Assembly (NCBI GenBank): GCA_002449695.1
Contig: DJXI01000092.1
Coordinates: 394-43,582 of the forward strand
Source: Verrucomicrobia bacterium UBA7008
Lineage (GTDB): Bacteria; Verrucomicrobiota; Kiritimatiellia; RFP12; UBA1067
DNA length: 43,189 nt
Direction: 5' to 3'
Shown one piece after another: positions 29,529-38,801 of the stretch. A model generated the notes under the pieces. It ran no database searches. It was not told the DNA's origin and saw only the letters and a program-made list of their open reading frames with translations. Positions within the stretch are counted from its first letter, which is position 1. Every line of letters begins with the position of its first letter. The translations under genes and the position numbers were made by a program.

Positions 29529-31871
29529 ATGAAAAGAACCATCTCAATCGCTCTCGCCGCGGCGCTGGGCACGCTCACGGCGCAGGCCTACACCGGCCTT
29601 GCGACCACAAATCTCAAGACGCTCGCCGTCAAGGATGCCGACGGCGCGCTTGTGGTGCTGAGCAGCGCGGAAGGGTCGTACGGGAATGTCGCCGGCAACA
29701 CGAAGTCGGCTCTTTTCGACGGAGTCATAGACGGGCAGTCCTGTTTCGATCCGCCATCCTCCGGCGAGCACTGGGGCGGGTATGAGCTGACGACGCCGAT
29801 GACGGTGACGCGCGTACGATTCTGGGGGCGCGGCGGGAATGGCGGGAATGCGGATATAAACACCAGACGCGCCGTCGGGAGCCGCTTTGAGGGCGCGAAC
29901 AACGCCGACTTCTCGGACGCCGTCACGCTCTATACCGTGCCGGACAGCTATACGGCCGCGGAACTCCGCGCGGGTCAGGACGGCTATGTGACCGACCTCG
30001 CGCTTCTCGGACGGACGTTCAAGTACCTGCGCGTCATCGGCGACTGCGGCGGCAACTTCCAGGAAGTGGAGTTCTACGGCGTCAGCGCCGACACGCTGGC
30101 GGCGGCTGCCGCGCCTGCGGCCGGTCCCGCGTGGGCCGAGACGCCGTTCGATCTGATCAACGGCCGGCTCAACTACGGCTTCACCGCGCAGGCCGACGCC
30201 TGCCTCCACCGGCTTGACTACCGCTACGTGGGCGAAGAGGCGTGGACCACGCTCGCGGAGCACTGGTTCCTGGACGCGGGAACGGCCGTTCGATCCGCCG
30301 CGGCCACCTACTTCGTCCGGGACGCCGAGGTCCGCCTTGTCGCCGTCAACCTCGCGGGCGAGACGGCGGGAGACGCGAAGACCGTTCCGTTCCGCACGCG
30401 CCTCGCCGGCACGATCATCGGCACGAACGGCTCTTATGACGGCGTCAGCACCAAGGAGAAGGCGTTTGACGGCGACATGTCCACTTATTACGACGGCGCG
30501 ACCGCAACGGACTGGATGGGGCTCGATCTTGGCGAAGCGCACGGGGTGGGCGGCGTGAGAATCGTCGCGCGCGCCGGCCAGGAGCATCGCACGAAGAGCA
30601 TTCCCGTGGAAATCTCGGACACGCCCAATTTCGCCGAAAAGACCGTGCTGGCGAGGCTGCCGGATGAAAACGGCGATTCGACCCGGGCCGTGGAATACTC
30701 GACGGCCAATGACAGCTTCACCGTCGGCACGGCGCGGTATGTGCGCATCTGCCCCGTGTGGGGCAATCTCGCCGAAGTGGAGTTCCTGCCGGCGGACGCG
30801 ACGCCGAACGCCGCGCCGCGGAATGTCGCGGTCGCGCCGGACGACGACGGCGCGCCGGTGTTCAGCTGGGAGCGGCCCGACGTGCCGTGCAACACGATCC
30901 GTGTCACGCGGTCGGCGGCGGCCGGCGGCGGCACGGGCGACGTTGTGATGTCCGTCGACCTGCGCGGCGACGCGGCCGGCTGGACGGACGAGACGGCCGT
31001 TTCCGGCGTCACGTACTTCTACACGTTCCAGTCGGTCAACACCGTCGACGGCACGGACTATCCGGGTGCCTGCGTCGAGATGACATACGTCCCTGCCAAG
31101 CGTCTCGCGCTGACGAAAGACATGGCGATCTGGTATTATGTCGCGCCGTCGAACTGGTCTGGCGACGGCAGGCGCATTGTGGACGGAGATACGCAAACTG
31201 CTCCGGATGTCGGAAACAAAAAATATGAAGACACGTCCGACGACACCGTCAAGGTGGGTGTGGACCTCGGCTCGGCCTATTCGATCGGTCGCTTTGCCTT
31301 CTATCCCCGTCCCGGCTGGGAAGGTCGTGCAAACGGTGTCATACTCTACGGCTCTAACGACGCCAGCGACATCGAAGGTTTTTCGTGGTGTGCGGATCCG
31401 ACGGCGATTTCTGCCGCGTCCGCAGTTTCGGCGCGGCAGTGGTATACGTTCGAAACCACCAGCCGGGAGGCGTATCGCTTCATCTACTTCTCGCGCCCGG
31501 AGGGGAATTTCTTCGGCAACATCGCGGAGCTGAAGCTGTACGGCTGGACGGCGGACGACGTGGCGGCCGTGCTGACGGAGCCGAAGGACGTGGCGGCGGC
31601 GTGGAAGGGTTCGCGTGTCCGGCTGTCGTGGGAGCCGGTCGCGGCGGCCGCGTCGTACCGCGTGGAGCGGCGCGTGGAGGACGGCGAATGGACGACGGTC
31701 GCGATCGGGCTGACGGACTGCGCGTTGACCGACGAGCCGCCGCATCCGGCGCGCGAGACATATTTCTACCGCGTGGCGGCCGTCGGCGCGAACGGGGATC
31801 TCGCCTTCACGCTGCCGTTCGCGCCCGGCGGCGAGCCGGCGCCGCACGGCTTCCGCTTCATCGTGAAATAG
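29529..31871 (+). CDS. Secreted triple F5/8 type C (discoidin-like) domain protein
   Basis: 780 residues with a signal peptide (MKRTISIALAAALGTLTAQA). Three F5/8 type C-like modules can be made out: about 50-185 (LFDGVIDG ... YLRVIGDCGGNFQEVEFYG), 295-422 (AFDGDMSTYYDG ... WMGLDLGEAHGVGGVRIVAR ... LAEVEFLP) and 525-670 (VGVDLGSAYSIGRFAFYPR ... NIAELKLYG). Fibronectin-III-like segments lie between and after them (RLSWEPVAAAASYRVERR). No catalytic domain is visible, so it probably binds glycans or anchors cells to them. The short tail HGFRFIVK resembles the tail of the InlB-repeat protein at the window start. The GH27 gene follows after 48 bp and lacks a promoter of its own, which suggests cotranscription. 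Confidence 0.8.
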   Translation: MKRTISIALAAALGTLTAQAYTGLATTNLKTLAVKDADGALVVLSSAEGSYGNVAGNTKSALFDGVIDGQSCFDPPSSGEHWGGYELTTPMTVTRVRFWGRGGNGGNADINTRRAVGSRFEGANNADFSDAVTLYTVPDSYTAAELRAGQDGYVTDLALLGRTFKYLRVIGDCGGNFQEVEFYGVSADTLAAAAAPAAGPAWAETPFDLINGRLNYGFTAQADACLHRLDYRYVGEEAWTTLAEHWFLDAGTAVRSAAATYFVRDAEVRLVAVNLAGETAGDAKTVPFRTRLAGTIIGTNGSYDGVSTKEKAFDGDMSTYYDGATATDWMGLDLGEAHGVGGVRIVARAGQEHRTKSIPVEISDTPNFAEKTVLARLPDENGDSTRAVEYSTANDSFTVGTARYVRICPVWGNLAEVEFLPADATPNAAPRNVAVAPDDDGAPVFSWERPDVPCNTIRVTRSAAAGGGTGDVVMSVDLRGDAAGWTDETAVSGVTYFYTFQSVNTVDGTDYPGACVEMTYVPAKRLALTKDMAIWYYVAPSNWSGDGRRIVDGDTQTAPDVGNKKYEDTSDDTVKVGVDLGSAYSIGRFAFYPRPGWEGRANGVILYGSNDASDIEGFSWCADPTAISAASAVSARQWYTFETTSREAYRFIYFSRPEGNFFGNIAELKLYGWTADDVAAVLTEPKDVAAAWKGSRVRLSWEPVAAAASYRVERRVEDGEWTTVAIGLTDCALTDEPPHPARETYFYRVAAVGANGDLAFTLPFAPGGEPAPHGFRFIVK

Positions 31872-31919
31872 CGCGGCACTTGAATCTGGCAACATGAGAA
31901 TCAAAGGGAGCGCGAGACA

Positions 31920-33938
31920 ATGAAGAAAAGAGTCGTGATTGCGGCGGCGGCCGTCCTGGGGCTGGCGGTCTGCGGTTTTGCGGATGAGGCGATTCCTCTG
32001 GAGGCGACGGGCCCGGGGCGGATGCGCACGGGCTGGGGCACCGCCCAGGCCGGGAAGTCGATCGGCGGCCTCGACCTGCGCGTCGGCGGCACGACCTACG
32101 CACGCGGCGTCGGCACGCACGCGCCCAGCCGCCACCGCATCGCGGCGCGCGGCAACGCGCTCGCCTTTTCCGCCCGGGTCGGCGTCGACGACGAGACGCA
32201 CGGCCGCGGCAGCGTCGTCTTCCGCGTGATCGCCGACGGCAAGGTCGTCGCCGAGGTCGCGGCAAAGGGCGGCGAAGGCGCGCAGCCGATCGCCGCCGAT
32301 CTCACGGGCGCGTCGACCGTCATCCTCGAGGTCACCGACGGCGGCGACGACAACTACTACGACCATGCCGACTGGTGCGACGCCGTCTTCACCTTCAAGG
32401 ACGGCACGCGCCCGCTGCGCGCGGCGGAAATGACGCGGCAGCTCGGGATCCTCACGCCGAAGGACGACGGCAAGCCGCGCCTCCACGCGCCCGCGCGCTA
32501 CGGCGTGCGCCCCGGGCACCCGCTCCTCTTCAAGGTGCCCGTCACGGGCGTGAAGCCGGTCCAGCTCGCCGTCTCGCCTCTCCCGAAGGGCGTCACGTTC
32601 AACGCCGCCACGCGCGTTCTTTCCGGCACGGTCGCGAAGCCCGGCAGCTATCCCCTCACGATCACGGCCCGCAACGCGAAGGGCCGCGCGCGGCAGAAGA
32701 TGACGCTCGTCGTCGGCGAGACGATCGCGCTGACGCCGCCGATGGGCTGGAACTCGTGGAACGCCTTCGCCGGCGGCGTGAGCGACGCGAAGATGCGCGC
32801 GGCGGTGGAGGCGTTCGTCCGCCTCGGGCTCGACGAGCACGGCTATTCCTACGTCAACATCGACGACTTCTGGCAGAAGAACCCGGAGAACGGCAGGAGC
32901 GACCCCACGCTCGCCGGCCCCGAGCGCAACGCGGACGGCACCATCGCGCCGAACGCGCGCTTCCCCGACATGAAGGCGCTCGCCGACTTCATCCACGCGC
33001 ACGGCCTCAAGGCGGGGCTCTACTCGTCGCCGGGCCCGTACACGTGCGGCGGCTGCACCGGCAGCTGGCGGCACGAGCGTCCGGACGCGGACTGCTACGC
33101 CGCGTGGGGCTACGACTACCTGAAGTACGACTGGTGCAGCTACGGCACCGTCGCCACCGGCGAAGGGCACGAGCGCCACTGCCGCCCCTACCGGCTGATG
33201 GGCGAATGCCTGCGCGCGCAGCCGCGCGACATCGTCTTTTCGCTCTGCCAGTACGGGCAGGACAACGTCTCCGCCTGGGGCGCGGACGTCGGCGGCCAGT
33301 CGTGGCGCACGACGGGCGACATCTTCGACACGTGGCCGAGCGTGTACGGCGGCATCCGCGCCCAGGCGCCGCTGTGGTCCTACGTCCGGCCGGGCGCGTG
33401 GAACGACGCGGACATGCTCGTTCTCGGGCGCAACGTCTGGGCCGGCGGCACGGATTTCGACGCGGGCGCGAGCCGCCTGACGCCCAACGAGCAGTACACG
33501 CACATGACGATGTGGTGCATGTTCGCCTCGCCCCTCATGATCGGCTGCGACCTGACGGCGATCGACGACTTCACGCTCGCGCTCCTCACGAACGACGAGG
33601 TGCTGGCCGTCGACCAGGACGCGCTCGGCGCGGCGGCGGCGCGCGTCGCCGAAGACGCGGCGGCGGGCACGGAGATCTGGGCGCGCCCGCTCGCGGACGG
33701 GACGTTCGCGCTGGCGCTCTTCAACGCGGACGACGAGGAGCAGACGGTGCGCGTGTCGTTCGCGGACCTCGGCCTCGTCGGCGCGTGGGCGGTGCGCGAC
33801 CTCTGGCGGCAGCAGGACGAAGGCGTCTTCGACGCGGCCTATTCCGTCTCCGTGCCGGGCCACGCGACGCACCTCGTCAAGCTGACGCCGCAGAAGGGCG
33901 CGGGGCTCGCGCCGGGCGTGCGCGACATCCGCCGGTAG
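31920..33938 (+). CDS. Secreted GH27 alpha-galactosidase with N-terminal NPCBM domain
   Basis: 672 residues. Signal peptide (VVIAAAAVLGLAVCGFA), then an NPCBM-type module at about 20-160 (YARGVGTHAPSRHRI ... DHADWCDAVF), a short putative Ig-like segment (RPGHPLLFKVPV ... GSYPLTITARNAKG), and a GH27 barrel: TPPMGWNSWNAFAGG, YVNIDDFWQ, HGLKAGLYSSPGPYTCGG, predicted nucleophile Asp404 in LKYDWCSYG, predicted acid/base Asp498 in GAWNDADMLVLG, then the C-terminal beta domain. It would release terminal alpha-galactose from oligosaccharides or glycoproteins; GH27 also contains alpha-N-acetylgalactosaminidase and isomaltodextranase activities, so the exact substrate is open. Probably periplasmic or secreted, together with GH88 and GH95 downstream. 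Confidence 0.92.
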   Translation: MKKRVVIAAAAVLGLAVCGFADEAIPLEATGPGRMRTGWGTAQAGKSIGGLDLRVGGTTYARGVGTHAPSRHRIAARGNALAFSARVGVDDETHGRGSVVFRVIADGKVVAEVAAKGGEGAQPIAADLTGASTVILEVTDGGDDNYYDHADWCDAVFTFKDGTRPLRAAEMTRQLGILTPKDDGKPRLHAPARYGVRPGHPLLFKVPVTGVKPVQLAVSPLPKGVTFNAATRVLSGTVAKPGSYPLTITARNAKGRARQKMTLVVGETIALTPPMGWNSWNAFAGGVSDAKMRAAVEAFVRLGLDEHGYSYVNIDDFWQKNPENGRSDPTLAGPERNADGTIAPNARFPDMKALADFIHAHGLKAGLYSSPGPYTCGGCTGSWRHERPDADCYAAWGYDYLKYDWCSYGTVATGEGHERHCRPYRLMGECLRAQPRDIVFSLCQYGQDNVSAWGADVGGQSWRTTGDIFDTWPSVYGGIRAQAPLWSYVRPGAWNDADMLVLGRNVWAGGTDFDAGASRLTPNEQYTHMTMWCMFASPLMIGCDLTAIDDFTLALLTNDEVLAVDQDALGAAAARVAEDAAAGTEIWARPLADGTFALALFNADDEEQTVRVSFADLGLVGAWAVRDLWRQQDEGVFDAAYSVSVPGHATHLVKLTPQKGAGLAPGVRDIRR

Positions 33939-33975
33939 CTCCCCTTTTCGAGGGAGACGCGGCGGCGGGCATTTT

Positions 33976-33984
33976 TGATATACT
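33976..33984 (+). promoter_or_regulatory. GH88 promoter, probably leaderless
   Basis: TGATATACT with -10 TATACT at 33979-33984 in the context ATTTTTGATATACTAT. The ATG that opens the signal peptide is at 33991, 6 bp on; another in-frame ATG directly abuts the -10 at 33985 and is too close to be used. Confidence 0.7.
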
Positions 33985-33990
33985 ATGGGC

Positions 33991-35193
33991 ATGAAAACGA
34001 AAATCATGCTGGGTGTCCTGTGCCTGTCCGCCCTCGCTCTGCCGGCGGCGGACGGCGCGGCGGAGAATGAAGCGCGCCTGACGGCGGAAGTCCCGAAGGT
34101 GTTCGCGCGCGCGGAAACGCAGTTCGCGCGCTTGATCGCGGCGATGGACGAACGCGGCGTGACGACGGAGCTGCCGCGCAGCTGGACGCGCGGCGTGTAC
34201 AAGACCGAGCCGCCGATCGGCTGGACGACGGGCTTCTTCCCGGGCAGCCTCTGGTACCTCTACGCCTACACGCAGAAGGACGAATGGAAGGCGGCGGCCG
34301 AAGCGTGGACGGCGCGGCTGGAGCCGGCGCGCCACTACACGGGCAATCACGACATGGGCTTCATGTTCTTCTGCTCCTACGGCAACGGCATCAAGTACGG
34401 CGGCCACGGCGACGACTACAAGGCGGTCATCTTCGACGCGGCGGCGGCGCTCGCGACGCGCTGGAGCGAGCCGATGGGCCTCATCCGCAGCTGGGACTAC
34501 CCGAAGTTCATGCAGTTCCCGGTGATCATCGACTCGATGATGAACCTGGAGATGCTGGAATGGGTCGCGAAGAACGGCGGCAGCCGCGCCTACGACCGCC
34601 TCGCGCGCCGCCACGCCGACAAGCTCGATGCGACGCACTTCCGGCCCGACGGGACGGCCTACCACGTGACCGACTGGAACCCGAAGACGGGCAAGATCTG
34701 GGCGCGGTACGCGTGGCAGGGCGCGTGCGTCGACGGCGCGTGGGCGCGCGGCCAGGCGTGGTGCGTCTACGGCTACACGATGATGTACCGCGAGACGGAC
34801 GACGCGCGCTACCTCGCGCGGGCGGTGAAGATGGCGGACTGGATTCTCGCCGCGCCGAACCTGCCGGACGACAAGATCCCCTACTGGGACTACCAGGCCG
34901 CCGGCATCCCGGACGCGCCGCGCGACGCAAGCGCGGCGGCGGTGATGGCGTCGGCGCTCCTGGAGCTGGCGAAGTACGCGGGCGGCGAGAAGGCGGCGGC
35001 GTACCGCGCGCGCGCGGTGGAGATGCTCCTGTCGCTCGCCTCGCCCGCCTACCTGTGCGCGCCGGGCGAATGCGGCGGCTTCCTGCTGAAGCACTCGGTC
35101 GGCAACCTGCCGGAGGACACGGAGATCGACGCGTCCATCAACTACGCCGACTACTACTTCCTTGAGGCGCTGCTGAGATTTATCGGCCGCTGA
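33991..35193 (+). CDS. GH88-family unsaturated glucuronyl hydrolase
   Basis: 400 residues. Signal peptide MKTKIMLGVLCLSALALPAADG, then an (alpha/alpha)6 barrel with GH88 landmarks: GWTTGFFPGSLWYLY, NHDMGFMFFCSYGNG (first conserved Asp), FPVIIDSMMNLEMLEW (second conserved Asp), YHVTDWNPKTG, GCVDGAWARGQAW-like CVDGAWARGQAWCVYG, and the C-terminal INYADYYFLEALLR. GH88 enzymes remove the unsaturated uronic acid left by polysaccharide lyases on glycosaminoglycan, ulvan-like or similar fragments by a hydration mechanism. No lyase is in the window. It lies between GH27 and GH95, each with related signal sequences, and has its own promoter. The start at 33991 is chosen from the signal peptide and promoter position. 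Confidence 0.9.
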   Translation: MKTKIMLGVLCLSALALPAADGAAENEARLTAEVPKVFARAETQFARLIAAMDERGVTTELPRSWTRGVYKTEPPIGWTTGFFPGSLWYLYAYTQKDEWKAAAEAWTARLEPARHYTGNHDMGFMFFCSYGNGIKYGGHGDDYKAVIFDAAAALATRWSEPMGLIRSWDYPKFMQFPVIIDSMMNLEMLEWVAKNGGSRAYDRLARRHADKLDATHFRPDGTAYHVTDWNPKTGKIWARYAWQGACVDGAWARGQAWCVYGYTMMYRETDDARYLARAVKMADWILAAPNLPDDKIPYWDYQAAGIPDAPRDASAAAVMASALLELAKYAGGEKAAAYRARAVEMLLSLASPAYLCAPGECGGFLLKHSVGNLPEDTEIDASINYADYYFLEALLRFIGR

Positions 35194-35220
35194 GGGTGGC
35201 GCAAAGGCGCTCAGATTTAG

Positions 35221-35226
35221 TATAAT
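35221..35226 (+). promoter_or_regulatory. GH95-fucP promoter -10
   Basis: TATAAT in ATTTAGTATAATATCC, 28 bp after the GH88 stop. Leader about 21 nt with AGGGGGG at 35242-35248 as ribosome site. No -35 match. Confidence 0.65.
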
Positions 35227-35253
35227 ATCCATTCTTCAGTCAGGGGGGACTTG

Positions 35254-37419
35254 ATGAAACGAATGGAAAAAAGTATGCTGGGCATGCTCTGCCTCGCTTC
35301 CTGCGCGTTTGGCGGCGATCTGATCTGGGACGACCGGCCGGCCTCGGCGGACGCGAAGGCCTGGGAGGGTGAACGCTATCCGATCGGCAACGGCCGGCTC
35401 GGCGCGATGCTGACGGGCGGCGTCGCGTGCGAGCGCGTGCAGTTCAACGTCGATTCGCTGTGGACGGGCGACAAGAACCTGTCGGGCGCGACGGGCGTGA
35501 CGGAAAGCGTCGCCACGGACCGGACGGTGGGCGACTACCAGAACTTCGGCGAGCTGACGGTCGCGTTCGCGGGATACGGGGAGAAGACGGCGAAGGCGTA
35601 TGCGCGCTTCCTCGACCTGCGCGAGGCGGTCCACCGGGTGCGCGTCACGCTGGACGACGGCACGGAGATCGTCCGCGAAGCGTTCGCGAGCGCGCCGGCC
35701 GACGTGATCGCGCTGCGGTTCACGGCGAGCGCGCCGTTCGAGGCGAAGGTGACGCTGGAGGGCGCGCACGGCGAGACGGCGACGCCGGGTCCGGGCGCGG
35801 CGGGCCGCGCGGGGGGCTCCCGGGCGTTCGGCGGCCGGCTGAAAAACGGCCTCGCGTACGCGGCGCGCGCCGATTGGTGGCGGGTCGCGCCGACGAACCT
35901 CGTCGTCTTCCTGCGCGCGAAGACGGGGTACGACCTGACGCGCGCGGACTTCGGGCTCGGCCGACCGTGCGCGCCGTACGCCGAGCCGTTCCGCGGCGAT
36001 TTCGACGCGCTCAAGGCGGCGCATGTCGCCGACTACCGCCGCTACTACGACCGCGTGCGGCTCGATCTCGCGGACGACAGGCGCGTGGACGGCGAGACGA
36101 CGCGCGCGCGGCTCCAGGGCCTGCGGCGCAGCTGGCTGCCGTCGATGTTCTCCCTGACGCGCCGCGCGGACATCCTGCGCGAACTCGTCGAGACGCAGTT
36201 CAACTTCGGGCGCTACCTGCTCATCTCGTCGAGCCGCCCCGGCACGCTGCCGGCGAACCTCCAGGGGCTGTGGTGCAACAGCAACCGCCCGCCGTGGCAC
36301 GCCGACTACCACACCAACATCAATCTCCAGATGAACTACTGGGGCGTGGACGTCGCCAACCTCTCCGAGCTGTGGCAGCCCGTCACGGACTGGCTCGCGG
36401 CGGCGAACCGCACGGCGACGGCGGAGACGCGCAAGGCGTTCCCGCAGTCCGAGGGCGTCGCCTACCGCACGTCGCTCAACGCCTTCGGCGGCGGCGGCTG
36501 GAAGTGGAATTTCGCGGGCGCGCCGTGGCTGGCGGTGATGGCGTACGACCACTACCGCTTCACGGGCGACGCGGCGTACCTGCGCGACACCGCGTGGCCG
36601 CTCCTCCGGGATGCGGCCGCGTTCATGCTCCGGCACCTCGTGGAAGGGCCGGACGGCACGCTGCTCGTCAAGGCGGGCTGGAGCCCCGAGCACGGGCCCG
36701 TGGCCGACGGCGTGATGCACGACCAGCAGCTGATGGCGGAGCTCCTCCGGGCGGTCGTCGCGGCGGCCGAGACGCTGGGCGAGGACGCGACGGAGGCGCG
36801 CGCGACGCTCGCGCGGCTCGGCGGCAACAAGATCGGCTCGTGGGGGCAGCTGCAGGAATGGCAGGCGGACATCGACCGGAAGCACGACGAGCACCGCCAC
36901 ACGTCGCACCTCTTCGCGGTCTATCCCGGCACGACGATCACGCGCGCGGCGACGCCGGAACTCGCGGCGGCGGCCCGCGTCTCGCTCGAGGTCGGCCGCA
37001 CGACGACGAAGGATTCGCGCCGGAGCTGGACGTGGCCGTGGCGCGCGGCGCTGTGGGCGCGGCTCGGCGACGGCGACAAGGCGGGCGAGATGCTGGAAGG
37101 GCTGCTCGTCCACAACACGCTCGACAACCTCTTCGCGACGCACCCGCCGTTCCAGATCGACGGCAACCTGGGGCTCGTCGCGGCCGTCTGCGAAATGCTC
37201 GTGCAGAGCCACGAGACGACGGCGGACGGGAAGGTGCTCGTGCGCCTGCTGCCGGCGCTGCCGACGGCGTGGAAGACCGGCGCGGTGAAGGGCCTGCGCC
37301 TGCGCGGCGGCGCGACGGTCGATCTCGCCTGGGCGGACGGCCGCCTGACGGATTTCCGGCTGCACGCGGCCGATCCCGCGCGCTATGAAATCATCCGACC
37401 ATCCGCAACAGGAGACTGA
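35254..37419 (+). CDS. GH95 alpha-L-fucosidase, probable lipoprotein
   Basis: 721 residues from the ATG at 35254 (a TTG codon just before is less likely given the ribosome site). The N-terminus MKRMEKSMLGMLCLASC has a lipobox LASC ending at Cys17. Then come the GH95 signatures: WEGERYPIGNGRLGAMLTGG, VQFNVDSLWTGDKN, TNINLQMNYWGVDVANLSELWQP (conserved Asn residues), FGGGGWKWNFAGAPWLAVM, the catalytic-type Glu479 in AGWSPEHGPVADG, HRHTSHLFAVYPG and PPFQIDGNLGLVAAVCEML. GH95 enzymes are inverting alpha-1,2-L-fucosidases or related galactosidases. It is shorter than most members (about 750-800), with a Gly/Ala-rich joint near residues 175-190 in the N-terminal beta domain. The adjoining FucP-type transporter supports fucose as product. 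Confidence 0.92.
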   Translation: MKRMEKSMLGMLCLASCAFGGDLIWDDRPASADAKAWEGERYPIGNGRLGAMLTGGVACERVQFNVDSLWTGDKNLSGATGVTESVATDRTVGDYQNFGELTVAFAGYGEKTAKAYARFLDLREAVHRVRVTLDDGTEIVREAFASAPADVIALRFTASAPFEAKVTLEGAHGETATPGPGAAGRAGGSRAFGGRLKNGLAYAARADWWRVAPTNLVVFLRAKTGYDLTRADFGLGRPCAPYAEPFRGDFDALKAAHVADYRRYYDRVRLDLADDRRVDGETTRARLQGLRRSWLPSMFSLTRRADILRELVETQFNFGRYLLISSSRPGTLPANLQGLWCNSNRPPWHADYHTNINLQMNYWGVDVANLSELWQPVTDWLAAANRTATAETRKAFPQSEGVAYRTSLNAFGGGGWKWNFAGAPWLAVMAYDHYRFTGDAAYLRDTAWPLLRDAAAFMLRHLVEGPDGTLLVKAGWSPEHGPVADGVMHDQQLMAELLRAVVAAAETLGEDATEARATLARLGGNKIGSWGQLQEWQADIDRKHDEHRHTSHLFAVYPGTTITRAATPELAAAARVSLEVGRTTTKDSRRSWTWPWRAALWARLGDGDKAGEMLEGLLVHNTLDNLFATHPPFQIDGNLGLVAAVCEMLVQSHETTADGKVLVRLLPALPTAWKTGAVKGLRLRGGATVDLAWADGRLTDFRLHAADPARYEIIRPSATGD

Positions 37420-37420
37420 C

Positions 37421-38797
37421 ATGACCGCCGCACCCACCCCCGTCGTCCCGCGCCGCTACCTCGCGATCTTCACGCTGCTCGTCAGCTGCTTCGCGCTGTG
37501 GGGGCTCTTGAACAACATGACGGACAACCTCGTGCCCGCCTTCCAGAAGATCTTCCGGACGAGCCAGTCGACGGCGGGCTACGTGCAGGTGTCGTTCTAC
37601 GGCGCGTATTCGGTGATCGCGCTCTTCGCCTCGCTGCTCATCCAGCGCGCGGGCTACCGCGTCGGCGTGCTCGCGGGCCTCGGCGTCTACTGCATCGGCG
37701 CGCTCCTCTACGTGCCGGCGTGCCTCGCGCAGTCGTTCGGCCTCTACATCGTCGGCATCTTCATCGTCGCGGGCGGGTGCGCCGTCCTGGAGACGACGTG
37801 CAACCCGTACGTTCTCGCGCTCGGCGACGAATCGACGGCCGTGCGGCGGCTCAACTTCGCGCAGATGTTCAACCCCGTCGGCTCGATCGTCGGCATCTTC
37901 CTCGCGCGCGGCCTCATCCTCGCGAACCTCAATCCCGCCACCGCCGACGAACGCGCGGCGATGGCGCCCGAGGCGCTGGAGGCGATCGTCCACCACGAGC
38001 TCTTCTGGGTCTGCGTCCCCTACGTGGGGCTCTGCGCGATCGCGGCGGCGATCTGGCTCTTCTTCTTCCTTTCGAAGCGTACGGACGCGGATACGGCCGC
38101 GGGCGGCGGCGGCGACATCAAGACGGTGCTCGGCATCCTCGCGCGTTCGCCGCGCTGGTATCTGGGCGTCGTCGCGCAGGTCTTCTACGTCGGCGTGCAG
38201 ATCGCGGCGTGGACGTGGATGAACGTCTACTGTCGCAAGCAGTTCGGCCTGACGGAAAAGGACGCCTCGACCTACTACATCGTCGCCATCGTCACGTTCG
38301 TCGCCTGCCGCTGGATCGCGACGTTCGTGATGAAGTACGTCGATCCCGCGCGGCTGATGGCGGTGTTCGCGGCGGCGGCGATCGCGTGCACGGCGGGCGT
38401 CATGTACCTGCCGTCGGACGTCGTCTTCCACGCGTTCGGTCTGCCGTTCGCGTGGAACGTCGTCTGCCTCATCGCGATGTCGGGCTGCATGTCGCTCATG
38501 TTCCCGACGATCTACGGCCTCGCGCTCGGCGGCATCGACCCGCGCGCGCACAAGATCGGCGCGGCGGGGCTCATCATGGCCATCGTCGGCGGCGCGCTGC
38601 TGACGCCGTGGATGGCGGACATCATCGGCGACGCGCAGTCGGTCTGGACGCGCCTCGTGCCGATGTTCCCGAACGTGTGGGACAGCGACCTGAAGCTGAC
38701 GGAAGCGTCGCTCCGGGCCTCGTTCGTGGTGCCCGCGATCTGCTTCGCGGTCGTCCTCGTCTATTCGCTCCTGTTCCGCGCGAGGAAGAGGGCCTGA
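37421..38797 (+). CDS. fucP: FucP-type L-fucose:H+ symporter (MFS)
   Basis: 458 residues with twelve predicted membrane helices. FHS/FucP family pattern: FALWGLLNNMTDNLVPAFQKIF in helix 1 with the acidic residue expected for proton coupling, QVSFYGAYSVIALFASLLIQRAGYR, then VAGGCAVLETTCNPYVLALG with the conserved Glu, RRLNFAQMFNPVGSIVG, and in the second half MFPTIYGLALGGI. The start at 37421 is preferred over an in-frame ATG at 37385 because AGGAG sits 6 bp upstream and it avoids a long overlap with GH95. It begins one base after the GH95 stop, so the two are almost certainly one operon: fucosidase and importer. Other FHS sugars (glucose, galactose) cannot be excluded. Confidence 0.88.
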   Translation: MTAAPTPVVPRRYLAIFTLLVSCFALWGLLNNMTDNLVPAFQKIFRTSQSTAGYVQVSFYGAYSVIALFASLLIQRAGYRVGVLAGLGVYCIGALLYVPACLAQSFGLYIVGIFIVAGGCAVLETTCNPYVLALGDESTAVRRLNFAQMFNPVGSIVGIFLARGLILANLNPATADERAAMAPEALEAIVHHELFWVCVPYVGLCAIAAAIWLFFFLSKRTDADTAAGGGGDIKTVLGILARSPRWYLGVVAQVFYVGVQIAAWTWMNVYCRKQFGLTEKDASTYYIVAIVTFVACRWIATFVMKYVDPARLMAVFAAAAIACTAGVMYLPSDVVFHAFGLPFAWNVVCLIAMSGCMSLMFPTIYGLALGGIDPRAHKIGAAGLIMAIVGGALLTPWMADIIGDAQSVWTRLVPMFPNVWDSDLKLTEASLRASFVVPAICFAVVLVYSLLFRARKRA

Positions 38798-38801
38798 CGT
38801 C

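Noticed and set aside
33939..33975. CTCCC ... GGGAG pairing after GH27
   Set aside because: Only five base pairs and no T run directly after it; too weak for a terminator call.
29544..34202. Minus-strand open frame of about 1550 codons across the discoidin-like and GH27 genes
   Set aside because: Antisense shadow of genes with clear domains, no ribosome site and an Arg/Val/Ala-rich translation without recognisable folds.
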